NCBI GenBank assembly: GCA_045585955.1
Contig: JAZMZK010000070.1
Coordinates: 1-37,490, forward strand
Direction of reading: 5' to 3'
DNA: 37,490 bases
From: SIG78 sp045585955
GTDB lineage: Bacteria; Verrucomicrobiota; Lentisphaeria; Victivallales; Victivallaceae
In this document: positions 1 to 8,757 of the stretch, one piece after another
How positions within the stretch are numbered: the first letter of the stretch is position 1
Layout of the letters: each line of letters opens with the position of its first letter
Made by a program: the position numbers and the translations under genes
Notes under the pieces: generated by a model
Databases searched by the model: none
What the model saw: only the letters and a program-made list of their open reading frames with translations
Told to the model about the DNA's origin: nothing

Positions 1-105
1 GACCTACCCGTATTGGGAACAGAGCCTAAAAAAATTACAACAACACAATGTTAATTTACACCCGAATTGGATTTTTGCCACATTTAGAGAAAGATTTCAG
101 CTTTT
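1..105. other. Left-edge noncoding stretch, nothing recognised
   Basis: No reading frame with a credible start or recognisable protein similarity was seen in these bases. The stretch is AT-rich and lies directly before the palindrome and promoter of the cytidylate kinase gene. It could be the far upstream region of that promoter or the spacer after a gene lying outside the window. Confidence 0.4.
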
Positions 106-119
106 TTTACAGCTGTAAA
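106..119. promoter_or_regulatory. Perfect 14-bp palindrome abutting the cmk promoter
   Basis: TTTACAGCTGTAAA is a perfect inverted repeat ending two bases before the proposed -35 box of the cytidylate kinase promoter. The placement suits binding of a dimeric regulator. No factor can be named from the sequence, and one palindrome of this size in an AT-rich spacer may be chance. Confidence 0.35.
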
Positions 120-120
120 C

Positions 121-149
121 TTGTTATAAATGCAATCTGAAGGTATATT
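121..149 (+). promoter_or_regulatory. Sigma-70-like promoter for the cmk operon
   Basis: TTGTTA (121-126) and TATATT (144-149) are separated by 17 bases and lie about 45 bases before the cytidylate kinase start. The -10 hexamer TATATT is the same as in the other proposed promoters of this window. Prediction is by eye only. Confidence 0.5.
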
Positions 150-194
150 ACTAAATGTGTATATTTATTTAAACAAAAAAGGAGCTTGCTGCAA

Positions 195-863
195 ATGGAT
201 AATGTTATTGCTATCGACGGGCCTTCTGCATCGGGGAAAAGTACATTAGCGTGTAATCTTTCAACGGCGCTGCATATACCTTATATCAATACCGGCAGCA
301 TGTTCCGTGCTACTGCATGGGCAGCAAAAAAGCGTAATATATCGCTGGATGATGAACAAGCTTTGGCTGAAATGCTCAAGAGTTTGACCATGGAATACCG
401 CACCAACAGCAATGGCGAGTTTGAGCTTTTCTGCGACGGAACCTTCCCCGGCGAAGAGCTCCGCAGTACCGAAGCCGCCGCCGGAGCCAGTAAGGTCGGA
501 ACGCTGCCATTGGTGCGAAATGAGCTCAAACGCCTTCAGCGGCTTATGAGCAAAAATGGCTGGATCGTGATGGAAGGTCGTGACATTGGTACAGTGATCT
601 TTCCGGAAGCCCGGTTCAAATTTTTCATCACCGCTTCGCCCATGGAACGGGCACGCCGCCGTCTGGCACAGGAGGGCGATAAAGCCGGAGGTTCGCTGGA
701 AGAAGTGGCCGCCGCCATCGCTGCGAGGGATTTGCAGGACAGTACCCGCCCCATAGCGCCATTAAAACCGGCAGATGATGCCGTTTTGGTGGATAACAGC
801 AATATGACTTATGAAGAAACTTTTAACTATATATACAACAAGGTGAAAGATGCCGTACTTTGA
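195..863 (+). CDS. cmk: Cytidylate kinase
   Basis: Transfers phosphate from ATP to CMP and dCMP in cytosolic pyrimidine nucleotide metabolism. The 222-residue product has the P-loop GPSASGKST (residues 9-17), followed by the NTGSMFRA stretch typical of CMP kinases and the EGRDIGTVIFPEA motif near residue 130. The late RDLQDSTRPIAPLKPA segment matches the LID/NMP-binding end of the family, and the length is the usual 220-230 residues. The ATG at 195 is preferred to an in-frame TTG at 186: GGAG at 181-184 lies ten bases before the ATG but only one base before the TTG. The gene follows a likely promoter and overlaps the next gene by 14 bases, so the two are probably translated together. Confidence 0.95.
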   Translation: MDNVIAIDGPSASGKSTLACNLSTALHIPYINTGSMFRATAWAAKKRNISLDDEQALAEMLKSLTMEYRTNSNGEFELFCDGTFPGEELRSTEAAAGASKVGTLPLVRNELKRLQRLMSKNGWIVMEGRDIGTVIFPEARFKFFITASPMERARRRLAQEGDKAGGSLEEVAAAIAARDLQDSTRPIAPLKPADDAVLVDNSNMTYEETFNYIYNKVKDAVL

Positions 864-1257
864 TTGTTCGTACCGGGTGCCTTATGCCGACACCGACCAG
901 ATGCAGGTAGTTTATTACGCAAACTATCTGGAATATTTTGAACGCAGTCGTACCGAGATGCTCCGCAGTATCGGGTTTCCTTATTCAGAAATGGAAAAAA
1001 TGGGATTTTTCCTGCCGGTAAAAGAAGCTCATGTAACCTACCACGCCAGTGCATGTTACGATGACCTTTTGACTTTGCGCAGTTATGTCAGCGAAGCCCG
1101 GGGCGCCCGGTTGACCATTATCAGCGAAGTTTTGCGGGGCGAAGAGCTGCTGGTTTCCGGCAGTGTTACTTTGTGCTGTATAAATGCAGCCCACAAAGTC
1201 AGCCGCCTGCCCAAAGAGCTGCTGGATGCTGTAAAACTGCTGACCATAGAAGAATAA
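850..1257 (+). CDS. Acyl-CoA thioesterase, 4HBT (YbgC/FadM-like) family
   Basis: A 135-residue hotdog-fold thioesterase that hydrolyses acyl-CoA or a related thioester in the cytosol. The family signature YADTDQMQVVYYANYLEY (residues 12 onward) followed by FERSRTEMLR is intact, including the catalytic Asp16 of the DTD motif. Length agrees with single-domain YbgC proteins (130-150). The ATG lies inside the end of cmk (14-base overlap) with AAGGTG just upstream, so it belongs to the same operon. Substrate cannot be read from sequence. YbgC homologues often sit with tol-pal genes, but none are present here, so a general housekeeping acyl-CoA role is as likely as an envelope-lipid role. Confidence 0.88.
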   Translation: MPYFDCSYRVPYADTDQMQVVYYANYLEYFERSRTEMLRSIGFPYSEMEKMGFFLPVKEAHVTYHASACYDDLLTLRSYVSEARGARLTIISEVLRGEELLVSGSVTLCCINAAHKVSRLPKELLDAVKLLTIEE

Positions 1258-1274
1258 AATCAGGATGTAGACTT

Positions 1275-2300
1275 ATGAATAATTATCCGGAAAGCAGTAA
1301 TTTATATTTTCTGCAATTCAAACCGCTTTATATGCAGCGCATCTGGGGCGGCGATCTGCTGGCAAAAACCCTTAACCGCAGTGATCTGCCGGAGTTAGGT
1401 CCCAACGAAGACCCTGTTGGTGAATCCTGGGAAATAACTGACCGGGAAGATGCTCAAAGCGTTGCAGTCAACGGCATCCTTGCCGGAAAAACCCTCGAAG
1501 AGCTGATTGCTCATTACGGCAAGGAGCTGCTGGGGTATCTTCATACCGGCAAGCGTTTTCCGCTGCTGGTCAAATTTATTGATGCCGGGCAACGGCTCTC
1601 TTTGCAAGTACACCCCGACGAAGCCTATTGCAGTCAAGCCAATGACGGAGCTGAACCCAAAACCGAAATGTGGTATATTGCCGACTGCAAAAGTCATGGA
1701 GAAATCCTTGCCGGGCTTACCGCCAGAGCTACCCGTGATCTGCTGGTGGAAAAACTTTCCAGCCCGCAGGCAGCTGACCTTTTACAGCGTTTTCCCTCGC
1801 AAGTCGGCGACAGTTACTTTATTCAGGCTGGTACCGTCCATGCCATAGGCGCAGGAAATCTGATATTTGAAATCCAGCAAAACAGTGATACTACCTACCG
1901 TATCAGCGACTGGGGCAGAGTCGATAAAAACGGCAAGCCCCGCACATTGCATCTGGAACAAGGTATAAAAGCAATCGGTTTTTCCAACCGCATATCGCCC
2001 CGGATCCCGGCAGTTATCGGTGAAACCAGCTTCAACCGCAAATTCAAATTGGTTGACCGGCATTGTTTCAAAGTTGATTGCCTCCGGCTGGTGGAAAAAT
2101 ATCCGGAAAACACCGGAAATCCCGGTTCCAGTTTTCATTTGTTGAGCGTTATGAAAGGCAAGATCCGTATCTCGGCTGAAAATAAGGAATCCCTGGAGCT
2201 TTCATTCGGCGGAAGTGCACTGATCCCTGCCAATACCGGCAGTTATTACATAGAGCCGCTGGATGGAGCTGCAACTGTTTTGAAAAGTTTTTTGGCATAA
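1275..2300 (+). CDS. manA: Mannose-6-phosphate isomerase, type I
   Basis: Zinc-dependent interconversion of mannose-6-phosphate and fructose-6-phosphate, linking glycolysis to GDP-mannose and mannose use. The zinc ligands expected of class I enzymes are visible: Gln111 and His113 in LQVHPDE, Glu131 in KTEMWYI and His189 in AGTVHAIG. At 341 residues it is the short bacterial form, lacking the extra helical domain of the long enterobacterial/eukaryotic form. An in-frame extension reaches back to 1173 inside the thioesterase gene. The ATG at 1275, after a weak AGGATG, gives the normal start followed by the LQFKPLYMQRIWGG motif. It lies 17 bases after the thioesterase stop and is probably co-transcribed. 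Confidence 0.92.
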   Translation: MNNYPESSNLYFLQFKPLYMQRIWGGDLLAKTLNRSDLPELGPNEDPVGESWEITDREDAQSVAVNGILAGKTLEELIAHYGKELLGYLHTGKRFPLLVKFIDAGQRLSLQVHPDEAYCSQANDGAEPKTEMWYIADCKSHGEILAGLTARATRDLLVEKLSSPQAADLLQRFPSQVGDSYFIQAGTVHAIGAGNLIFEIQQNSDTTYRISDWGRVDKNGKPRTLHLEQGIKAIGFSNRISPRIPAVIGETSFNRKFKLVDRHCFKVDCLRLVEKYPENTGNPGSSFHLLSVMKGKIRISAENKESLELSFGGSALIPANTGSYYIEPLDGAATVLKSFLA

Positions 2301-2321
2301 CAACATACAAGGATAGAAAAA

Positions 2322-4118
2322 ATGGCTGATTACAAATTTATTTTTGACCTTGAAGAACACCTCAAGGCTCAATTTCCCGGCAAAGCAGCTGCCGATTGGC
2401 ACATTGCGCCGGAAAAATGTCCCGAAACCATGAATGGCGAGCTGACGATCAACGCATTCCGCTTTGCCAGAGTTTTCGGGCAGGCTCCAGATAAGATCGC
2501 AGCCGCGGCGGCTGAATACCTTACCACCCACGAAGATGTGGAAAATGTGGAAACGGTCAAAGCCTTTATCAACATAACGCTCAAGCCCGCTGCCCTCTAC
2601 CGGGATACGGTGCAGGATATTGATAAACTCCTTGAAAGCGTAAAACTCCCCGAAGCTGAACGCAAAAGGGTTCTGATCGAGTTTTCCGCCCCCAACACCA
2701 ACAAGCCCCAGCATCTGGGACATGTAAGAAATAACACCATCGGTCAGGCAACCGCCAGTATGCTTGCCCGGGTGGGTCACGATGTAATACCCATCAATCT
2801 GGTAAATGACCGGGGTATACATATTTGCAAATCCATGCTGGCTTATCAGCGTTACGGCGAAGGCGTTACGCCGGAAAGTTCCGGGATCAAGGGCGACCAT
2901 CTGGTAGGCAACTTTTATGTAAAATACGCCACCGTGCTTTCGGAGCAGATCAAAGAACTGCGCGCCAACCGCCCCGATCTGGCAGATAAAGATGACGATG
3001 CACTCTTTCTGGAAACCGAAATCGGTGCCGCCGCTCAGGAAATGCTCCGCAAGTGGGAAGCCAACGATCCGGAAGTCCGGGCGTTGTGGCAGAAAATGAA
3101 CTCCTGGGTGCTGGCAGGATTCGACGAAACCTACAAGCGTCTGGGCATTGAATTTGAACACACCTATCTGGAAAGCCAGACCTATCTGCTGGGTAAAGAC
3201 CTGATCGCCGAAGGTCTTGCCAAAGGTGTTTTTACCAAACGGGAAGATGGTGCAATTGTCGCTGATCTGGGTAAGCTGGGCAAAAAAGTGGTGCTGCGTT
3301 CCGACGGTACCAGCGTATACATTACGCAAGACATCGGCACTACCGTAAAGAAGTACAACGATTACCAGCCCGAAGAACAGATCTGGGTGGTGGGCGATGA
3401 GCAGAATCTGCACTTCCAGATGCTCTTTGCCATTCTCAAGAGTCTTGGTTTTGAGTGGGCAAACAACCTTTCACACCTGGCTTACGGCATGGTAAACCTG
3501 CCCAGCGGCAAGATGAAGAGCCGGGAAGGTACAGTGGTTGATGCTGATGATCTTTGCGACGAAATGGCAAATCTGGCTTACATGGCATGTAAAGAGCGGG
3601 ACAATAATTCAACAGAGGATGCTGTTTTGCATGAAAGAGCCGAGATCATCGGTTTGGGTGCCCTCAAGTTCATGCTGCTTAAATTCAACGCCAAAACGAC
3701 GATCATGTTCGATCCCAACGCCTCCATCCGCTTTGAAGGCGATACCGGGCCTTATGTGCAGTACGCCTGCGCCCGGATCGCTTCCATCGGCAGAAAAGCT
3801 GCGGAACGGGGTTTTGATATATCCGGCAATGTGGATTGGTCACTTTTGAGCAATAAAGCAGAAAAACTGCTGGCTTTGGATCTGAGCTTCTACCCGGCAG
3901 CTGTCCAGCAGGCAGCGGCACGGCGGGATGCTTCGGGCTTGGCAGAATATCTTTTGAATCTTGCCAAAAGCTTCAACCGCTTCTACCGGGAGTGCCCCAT
4001 TCTGGCAGCCGAAACACCGGAATTGGGTCAGGCTCGAGCCCGCCTTGCCGAACAAACCCGCAAGGTGCTGGTCGATGGTTTGGCAACTATGACCATTAAA
4101 GTACCGGAAAGCATGTAA
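2322..4118 (+). CDS. argS: Arginyl-tRNA synthetase
   Basis: Class I aminoacyl-tRNA synthetase charging tRNA-Arg with arginine. The 598-residue product has, in order: the N-terminal additional domain (about 1-110), the HIGH-type motif as HLGH (131-134) in a SAPNTNKPQHLGHVRNN context, the catalytic Rossmann core, the KMSKS-type motif as KMKSREG starting at Lys397, and the DALR-type anticodon-binding domain at the end. The KMKSREG form keeps the second lysine position and resembles Bacteroidetes-like enzymes. AAGGAT stands about seven bases before the ATG. The gene lies 21 bases after manA and appears to end the operon. A 138-base spacer with a new promoter follows. Confidence 0.97.
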   Translation: MADYKFIFDLEEHLKAQFPGKAAADWHIAPEKCPETMNGELTINAFRFARVFGQAPDKIAAAAAEYLTTHEDVENVETVKAFINITLKPAALYRDTVQDIDKLLESVKLPEAERKRVLIEFSAPNTNKPQHLGHVRNNTIGQATASMLARVGHDVIPINLVNDRGIHICKSMLAYQRYGEGVTPESSGIKGDHLVGNFYVKYATVLSEQIKELRANRPDLADKDDDALFLETEIGAAAQEMLRKWEANDPEVRALWQKMNSWVLAGFDETYKRLGIEFEHTYLESQTYLLGKDLIAEGLAKGVFTKREDGAIVADLGKLGKKVVLRSDGTSVYITQDIGTTVKKYNDYQPEEQIWVVGDEQNLHFQMLFAILKSLGFEWANNLSHLAYGMVNLPSGKMKSREGTVVDADDLCDEMANLAYMACKERDNNSTEDAVLHERAEIIGLGALKFMLLKFNAKTTIMFDPNASIRFEGDTGPYVQYACARIASIGRKAAERGFDISGNVDWSLLSNKAEKLLALDLSFYPAAVQQAAARRDASGLAEYLLNLAKSFNRFYRECPILAAETPELGQARARLAEQTRKVLVDGLATMTIKVPESM

Positions 4119-4172
4119 CAACCAGGGAACAACCATTGCAAATCCTTTGTCTGTAAAAAAGTTAAATAATAT

Positions 4173-4200
4173 TTGAAAAAATACGAATTTATGGTATATT
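4173..4200 (+). promoter_or_regulatory. Extended -10 promoter for the CBM48 gene
   Basis: TTGAAA (4173-4178) and TATATT (4195-4200) are spaced by 16 bases, and TGG directly before the -10 forms a TGn extension. It lies about 57 bases before the CBM48 start. The same TGnTATATT form occurs before prs and guaB. Confidence 0.6.
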
Positions 4201-4256
4201 AATTCTGAAAGAATTGAAGAAGTAATAAATCATAAAAACAACAAAGGATTTGCGTA

Positions 4257-4556
4257 ATGGCTGTAAAAGATGCTGCTGCCGAAGGAGCAGTCAAGCGCCG
4301 TCGGGTGGTGCTTACTGCTGATTTGGGGCCCGGCAAAAATGTCAGTGTTGCCGGTAACTTCAACGATTGGGATCCCAGTGCAAAACCAATGCTGGATAAG
4401 AATGGCGACGGAGTGTACCGCTGTACCCTGCTGCTGAAACCGGGCAATTACGAATACAAGTTTGTTATTGACGGTGTGTGGTGTGTGGATACCAACAATC
4501 CCAACTTTGCACCTAACGATCTTGGTACGCTTAACAGCCTGCTGATCGTTGAATAA
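4257..4556 (+). CDS. Stand-alone CBM48 glycogen-binding protein
   Basis: A 99-residue cytoplasmic protein consisting almost wholly of one family-48 carbohydrate-binding (isoamylase N-terminal/AMPK-beta-like) domain. The diagnostic track is VSVAGNFNDWDP (about residues 35-46), then MLDKNGDGVYRCTLLLKPG and NYEYKFVIDGVW, ending in NPNFAPNDLGTLNSLL. These carry the Trp, Lys and Asn residues that contact glucan chains in the family. A basic stretch (KRRRVV) precedes the domain, and there is no catalytic module. AAAGGA lies eight bases before the ATG. The gene has its own promoter and terminator yet stands directly before glucan phosphorylase, glycogen synthase and branching enzyme. A glycogen-targeting or regulatory role is inferred; no such role is shown for this protein. 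Confidence 0.88.
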   Translation: MAVKDAAAEGAVKRRRVVLTADLGPGKNVSVAGNFNDWDPSAKPMLDKNGDGVYRCTLLLKPGNYEYKFVIDGVWCVDTNNPNFAPNDLGTLNSLLIVE

Positions 4557-4577
4557 GATTGGTTCGATAATATGACT

Positions 4578-4623
4578 CTCCGGAAAAGCTGACAAAACCA
4601 TCAGTTGTTCCGGAGATTTTTTT
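4578..4623 (+). terminator. Intrinsic terminator between the CBM48 gene and glgP
   Basis: CTCCGGAA (4578-4585) pairs with TTCCGGAG (4608-4615). The stem continues inward to CTGA/TCAG with two imperfect pairs, and a run of seven T follows (4617-4623). It would end the CBM48 transcript or let only part of it pass into glgP. Confidence 0.85.
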
Positions 4624-4650
4624 GTATACAAGGAAGGAATAAAAAAATAG

Positions 4651-7188
4651 ATGAATAATACGCTTAAACTCTACAATGTGGCACCGTCGGTACCTGCCGA
4701 GCTTCGTTTTCTGGAAGAACTCTCCTTTAACATGTGGTGGTGCTATCACCCGGAGGCACAGGAACTTTTTGAACGCATCGATCCGGTGCTGTGGCAGGAA
4801 GTGGAAGGTAACACCCGCTTGTTTATGAGCAAACTGCCCCAGGGCAAACTGGAAGAACTTGCCAAAGACCCGCTCTATATAAGAGAGTTGAAAAATGTGG
4901 AAACAGCATTCCGCAAAGATGTTGATGTAAACGAAGATATCCGGCAGCGGAAAATAGCTTACTTCTCCATGGAATTCGGTATCCACGAAAGCGTGCGTAT
5001 CTTTTCCGGCGGTCTGGGTGTGCTGGCAGGCGACCACTTGAAGGCCGCCAGCGATCTGCATCTGCCGCTGGTGGGTGTGGGCTTGCTCTATCATCAGGGC
5101 TACTTCCGTCAGGTGCTGGACAGCAACGGCTGGCAGCAGGAACGCTATCCGGAAAACGAGATCCACAATATGCCCATTACCCGGGCTATGACGCCCGACG
5201 GCAACGAAGTAACTGTGACCATCCCCCTTGCTGACCGCATGGTCAGTGCGGCAGTGTGGGTCTTGAAAGTAGGCAATGTGCCGCTGGTTCTGCTGGATAC
5301 GGAAATACCGCAGAATCCGCCGGAACTGCGTTCGCTGACCTGGCGGCTCTACGGCGGTGATACCCGCAACCGCATCCAGCAGGAAATCTTGCTGGGCGTT
5401 GGCGGCTACAAAGCGTTGGTGGCTATGGGCATAACTCCGGCGGTCTGCCACATGAACGAAGGTCATGCAGCGTTTCTTTCGCTGGCACGGATCGAACACC
5501 TGGAAAAAGAATTCAACTATACACCCGATACAGCGTTGGAAATCGTCTGGCGCAGCAATGTATTTACCACCCATACGCCGGTACCTGCGGGCAATGAAGT
5601 CTTTGACTTCAATGTGGTGCGGCCCTTTGTGGCACCGCTTTGTGCGGCTGCCGGTATTGATATAGAGCGTATGCTCAAGTGGGGGGTACCCATTGGCGAA
5701 CGCAACAGCAGCAGTCAGATGAGTATGACAGTTCTGGGTATGCGTTTGGCAAACTTCAGCAATGGTGTAAGCAAACTGCATGGAGAAGTAGCCCGCCAGA
5801 TGTGGAAGAATCTCTGGCCCGGCAGAGCGTTGGACGAAATACCCATCAAGCACATTACAAATGGTATCCATCCCTCGTCATGGATCGCCAACCGCAAGCG
5901 GACACTTTTTGACCACTATCTGCCCAGCGATTATCTGTTGAGCCCCAAATATGAAAAACTCCGTCAGCGGCTGGATCAGATACCCGATTACGAGTTGTGG
6001 ACAGCTCACGAACTCTGCCGTCAGAGTCTGGTGCGTTACACCCGTCTGCGGTTGCAGAAAACCTTGAAATGCGTGGTCAGCGATCCGGAAGAAAACGCCG
6101 CCATCCTTGATCCGCACATTCTGACCATCGGTTTTGCCCGCCGCTTTGCCACCTACAAACGGGGCACGCTTTTGCTGCGTTACCGTGACCGGCTGCTGCG
6201 GCTGCTTGCCAATAAAACCACTCCGGTACAGTTCATCTTTGCCGGTAAAGCTCACCCGGCAGATGATAACGGCAAACGGCTTATTCAGGAATTGGTGCAG
6301 TTTGCCCGTCAGAACGGTGTATCGCACCGGCTGGTCTTTCTTGAAGACTACGATATTGGTATGGCACGCAAACTGGTTCAGGGTGTGGATGTATGGCTGA
6401 ACAATCCCCGCCGCCCCCAGGAAGCCAGCGGCACTTCCGGCATGAAGGCTGCGATCAACGGCAGCTTGAATTTGAGTATTCTCGACGGCTGGTGGGATGA
6501 AGCCTACGCCCCCGGCAACGGCTGGGCGATCCCGGGCAACGAAAATTATCAGAATCCCGATGACTGCGATAACTTTGAAGCTCAAGAGCTGTTCAATCTG
6601 CTGGAAACCGAAGTGATCCCGCTGTTCTACCAGCGGAGCAACAACGATCTGCCTACCCAGTGGATCCGCATGATGAAGAACTCCATTGCTATGGGGCTTG
6701 GCATGTTCTCCAGCTTGCGTATGGTGGAAGATTACCGGGATATGTTCTATACTCCGGCAATAAAGAATTACGAAATGTTCAGTGCCGACAACGGCTCAAA
6801 AGCCGCAGCATTGGTGGAACAGAAACGCCGTTTGCAATCCAACTTCCCCAACATGAATATTGAAGTACCGGAAATCGAAGGCTATCTCAAGAGCGAGATC
6901 CATGTGGGCGACAGTTTCAAAGTCAAAGTCAAAGTATTTTTGAATGAATTGAAGCCCGAAGAAGTGGATGTGCAAATCTACACCGGTAATGTCAATGTGC
7001 ATAACGAGATCATCACCAGTGCAAGTTACAGTATGAAAATGACCGAAGATCTGGGCAACGGGTACTATATTTATGAGCACAATGTAGTGTGCAAAAACTC
7101 CGGTCGTTTCGGGCTTACCGCCCGGATCACCCCGGTGGGTGACAACTGGAAAAACAGTGTACCCGGATTTATGTGCTGGCCGCAATAA
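4651..7188 (+). CDS. glgP: Alpha-glucan phosphorylase with DUF3417 N-terminal domain
   Basis: PLP-dependent phosphorolysis of the non-reducing ends of glycogen to glucose-1-phosphate. The 845-residue protein begins with a DUF3417-type domain (about 1-110, with SFNMWWCYHPEAQ). The catalytic body has the GGLGVLAGDHLKAASD stretch, HMNEGHAAF, THTPVPAGNEVF and the PLP-attachment region EASGTSGMKAAINGSLNLS, where Lys599 should carry the cofactor. This is the long alpha-glucan phosphorylase family, not the GlgP/MalP form of Escherichia coli. A C-terminal beta-rich domain (about 730-845, KSEIHVGDSFKVKVKVF) completes the usual length. AAGGAAGGAA lies before the ATG. It heads glgA and glgB (27 and 3 bases apart). 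No promoter was pinned between the upstream terminator and the start, so read-through from the CBM48 promoter is possible. Confidence 0.95.
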   Translation: MNNTLKLYNVAPSVPAELRFLEELSFNMWWCYHPEAQELFERIDPVLWQEVEGNTRLFMSKLPQGKLEELAKDPLYIRELKNVETAFRKDVDVNEDIRQRKIAYFSMEFGIHESVRIFSGGLGVLAGDHLKAASDLHLPLVGVGLLYHQGYFRQVLDSNGWQQERYPENEIHNMPITRAMTPDGNEVTVTIPLADRMVSAAVWVLKVGNVPLVLLDTEIPQNPPELRSLTWRLYGGDTRNRIQQEILLGVGGYKALVAMGITPAVCHMNEGHAAFLSLARIEHLEKEFNYTPDTALEIVWRSNVFTTHTPVPAGNEVFDFNVVRPFVAPLCAAAGIDIERMLKWGVPIGERNSSSQMSMTVLGMRLANFSNGVSKLHGEVARQMWKNLWPGRALDEIPIKHITNGIHPSSWIANRKRTLFDHYLPSDYLLSPKYEKLRQRLDQIPDYELWTAHELCRQSLVRYTRLRLQKTLKCVVSDPEENAAILDPHILTIGFARRFATYKRGTLLLRYRDRLLRLLANKTTPVQFIFAGKAHPADDNGKRLIQELVQFARQNGVSHRLVFLEDYDIGMARKLVQGVDVWLNNPRRPQEASGTSGMKAAINGSLNLSILDGWWDEAYAPGNGWAIPGNENYQNPDDCDNFEAQELFNLLETEVIPLFYQRSNNDLPTQWIRMMKNSIAMGLGMFSSLRMVEDYRDMFYTPAIKNYEMFSADNGSKAAALVEQKRRLQSNFPNMNIEVPEIEGYLKSEIHVGDSFKVKVKVFLNELKPEEVDVQIYTGNVNVHNEIITSASYSMKMTEDLGNGYYIYEHNVVCKNSGRFGLTARITPVGDNWKNSVPGFMCWPQ

Positions 7189-7215
7189 GCAGTTTATACT
7201 GCAAGGAGTTGAGTT

Positions 7216-8754
7216 ATGGCAAAGGTGGTAATCAAACCGAAGAAAAAAAAGAATCCGCGAATTTTGGTGGTAACGCCGGAAATAACCTATCTGCCGGAAG
7301 GCATGGGCAACATGGCGAACCGCTTGAAGGCGAAAGCCGGAGGGTTGGCGGATGTATCGGCATCGCTGGTATCGGCGTTGTACCGTCAGGGTGCGGATGT
7401 GCATGTGGCGTTGCCGGATTACCGGCAGATCTTCAAGGTTTCCACCAACCACCTGGTCAGCCGGGAACTGCGGATGTATCTGGCGGGGTTGACCGATAAC
7501 CGGGTACATCTGGCAGAAGACCGGATCTTTTACTACCGTGACCGGGTCTACTCCAGCTATTCGGCAGAAAGTATGCTTGTAGCACTGGCGTTCCAGCGGG
7601 AAGTGATCAACAACATCATACCTAAAGTCAATCCGGACTTGATCCATTGCAACGACTGGATGACCGGTTTGATTCCGGGTATGGCACGCCGCTTGGGTAT
7701 ACCGTGCCTTTTTACGGTACACAATATCCATACGCAAAAGACCACTCTTGAGCAGATCGAAGACCGGGGCATCGATGCGGCGACTTTCTGGAAAGATCTC
7801 TATTACGACCGCATACCGGTAAACTACGAAGAAAGCCGCTCCAGCAATCCGGTGGATATGATGGCAAGCGGTATCTTTGCAGCACACTTTATCAACACAG
7901 TAAGCCCCACATTTCTGGAAGAAGTGGTACAGGGGTGGTTTGACTTTGTGCCCCACGCTGTACGCAGCGAGATCCGGGGCAAATATCATGCCGGGTGTGC
8001 CTCGGGTATCTTGAACGCTCCCGATGAAAACCAAACCCCCTCCAAAGACCCGGCACTGCCCGAAAATTACGACAGCAGCAGCCATTACGAAGCCAAACGG
8101 CGATTGAAAGTGTTGTTCCAGCAGCGTGTCGGCTTGCGGGAAAATGCCGATGCACCGTTATTCTTCTGGCCCTCCCGCCTCGATCCGGTGCAGAAAGGCT
8201 GTCAGCTTTTAGCTGAAATACTTTATAACACACTTGCCCGTTACGACTACAAAAATATGCAGATCGCTGTGGTCGCCAACGGAGCGTATTTTGAAGTATT
8301 TGAACGCATCCGCAACATGCACAATATCGGCGACCGCCTGGCGGTGGTGCCTTTTGATAACGACCTCTCGCAGCTGGGCTATGCGGCAAGCGATTTTATG
8401 CTCATGCCCAGTTTGTTTGAGCCTTGCGGGCTGCCCCAGATGACCGCCCCTAAATACGGAAGTCTGCCGGTGGTGCACAATACCGGCGGTTTGCACGATA
8501 CGGTGGAAATGCTGGATATCCAGCAGCACCGGGGCAACGGATTTATCTTCAACGATTACGATGCCCATGCGTTGTCGTGGGCGATCGACCGGGCGATGGA
8601 TTTTTATTCTCAACCAGTGGAAGTGCGTACTAAAGAAATCAGCCGGATCATGGAAGAAGCCGAACGCCGCTTCAACCACGATGTTACCGCACAGGCATAC
8701 ATCCGCATTTACGAAGAGATGCTCCAGTGCCCGCTGGTAGTCGATCGGGATTGA
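7216..8754 (+). CDS. glgA: Glycogen synthase, GT5
   Basis: Extends alpha-1,4-glucan using an NDP-glucose donor (ADP-glucose is usual for GT5). The 512-residue protein has a GT-B fold. Residues 36-43 carry the N-terminal KAGGLADV version of the family K-x-G-G-L motif, preceded by an unusual PEGMGNMANRLKA segment seen in a subset of bacterial synthases. The nucleotide-sugar domain holds FFWPSRLDPVQKG and PSLFEPCGLPQMTAPKYG with the conserved Glu, then NTGGLHDTV. AAGGAG stands before the ATG. The usual GxxNGID turn reads GILNAPDEN here. The gene lies between phosphorylase and branching enzyme. No glgC is present, so the source of the sugar nucleotide is not shown. Confidence 0.94.
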   Translation: MAKVVIKPKKKKNPRILVVTPEITYLPEGMGNMANRLKAKAGGLADVSASLVSALYRQGADVHVALPDYRQIFKVSTNHLVSRELRMYLAGLTDNRVHLAEDRIFYYRDRVYSSYSAESMLVALAFQREVINNIIPKVNPDLIHCNDWMTGLIPGMARRLGIPCLFTVHNIHTQKTTLEQIEDRGIDAATFWKDLYYDRIPVNYEESRSSNPVDMMASGIFAAHFINTVSPTFLEEVVQGWFDFVPHAVRSEIRGKYHAGCASGILNAPDENQTPSKDPALPENYDSSSHYEAKRRLKVLFQQRVGLRENADAPLFFWPSRLDPVQKGCQLLAEILYNTLARYDYKNMQIAVVANGAYFEVFERIRNMHNIGDRLAVVPFDNDLSQLGYAASDFMLMPSLFEPCGLPQMTAPKYGSLPVVHNTGGLHDTVEMLDIQQHRGNGFIFNDYDAHALSWAIDRAMDFYSQPVEVRTKEISRIMEEAERRFNHDVTAQAYIRIYEEMLQCPLVVDRD

Positions 8755-8757
8755 TCT

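Noticed and set aside
1173..1274. Upstream extension of manA
   Set aside because: It lies inside the thioesterase gene, lacks a ribosome site and would add unrelated residues to a family with a fixed start.
2202..3413. 403-codon frame antisense to argS
   Set aside because: It spans the end of manA and half of argS; both sense genes are certain.
4531..5871. 446-codon frame antisense to glgP
   Set aside because: glgP is certain from its PLP motif and length; the antisense frame has no family features.
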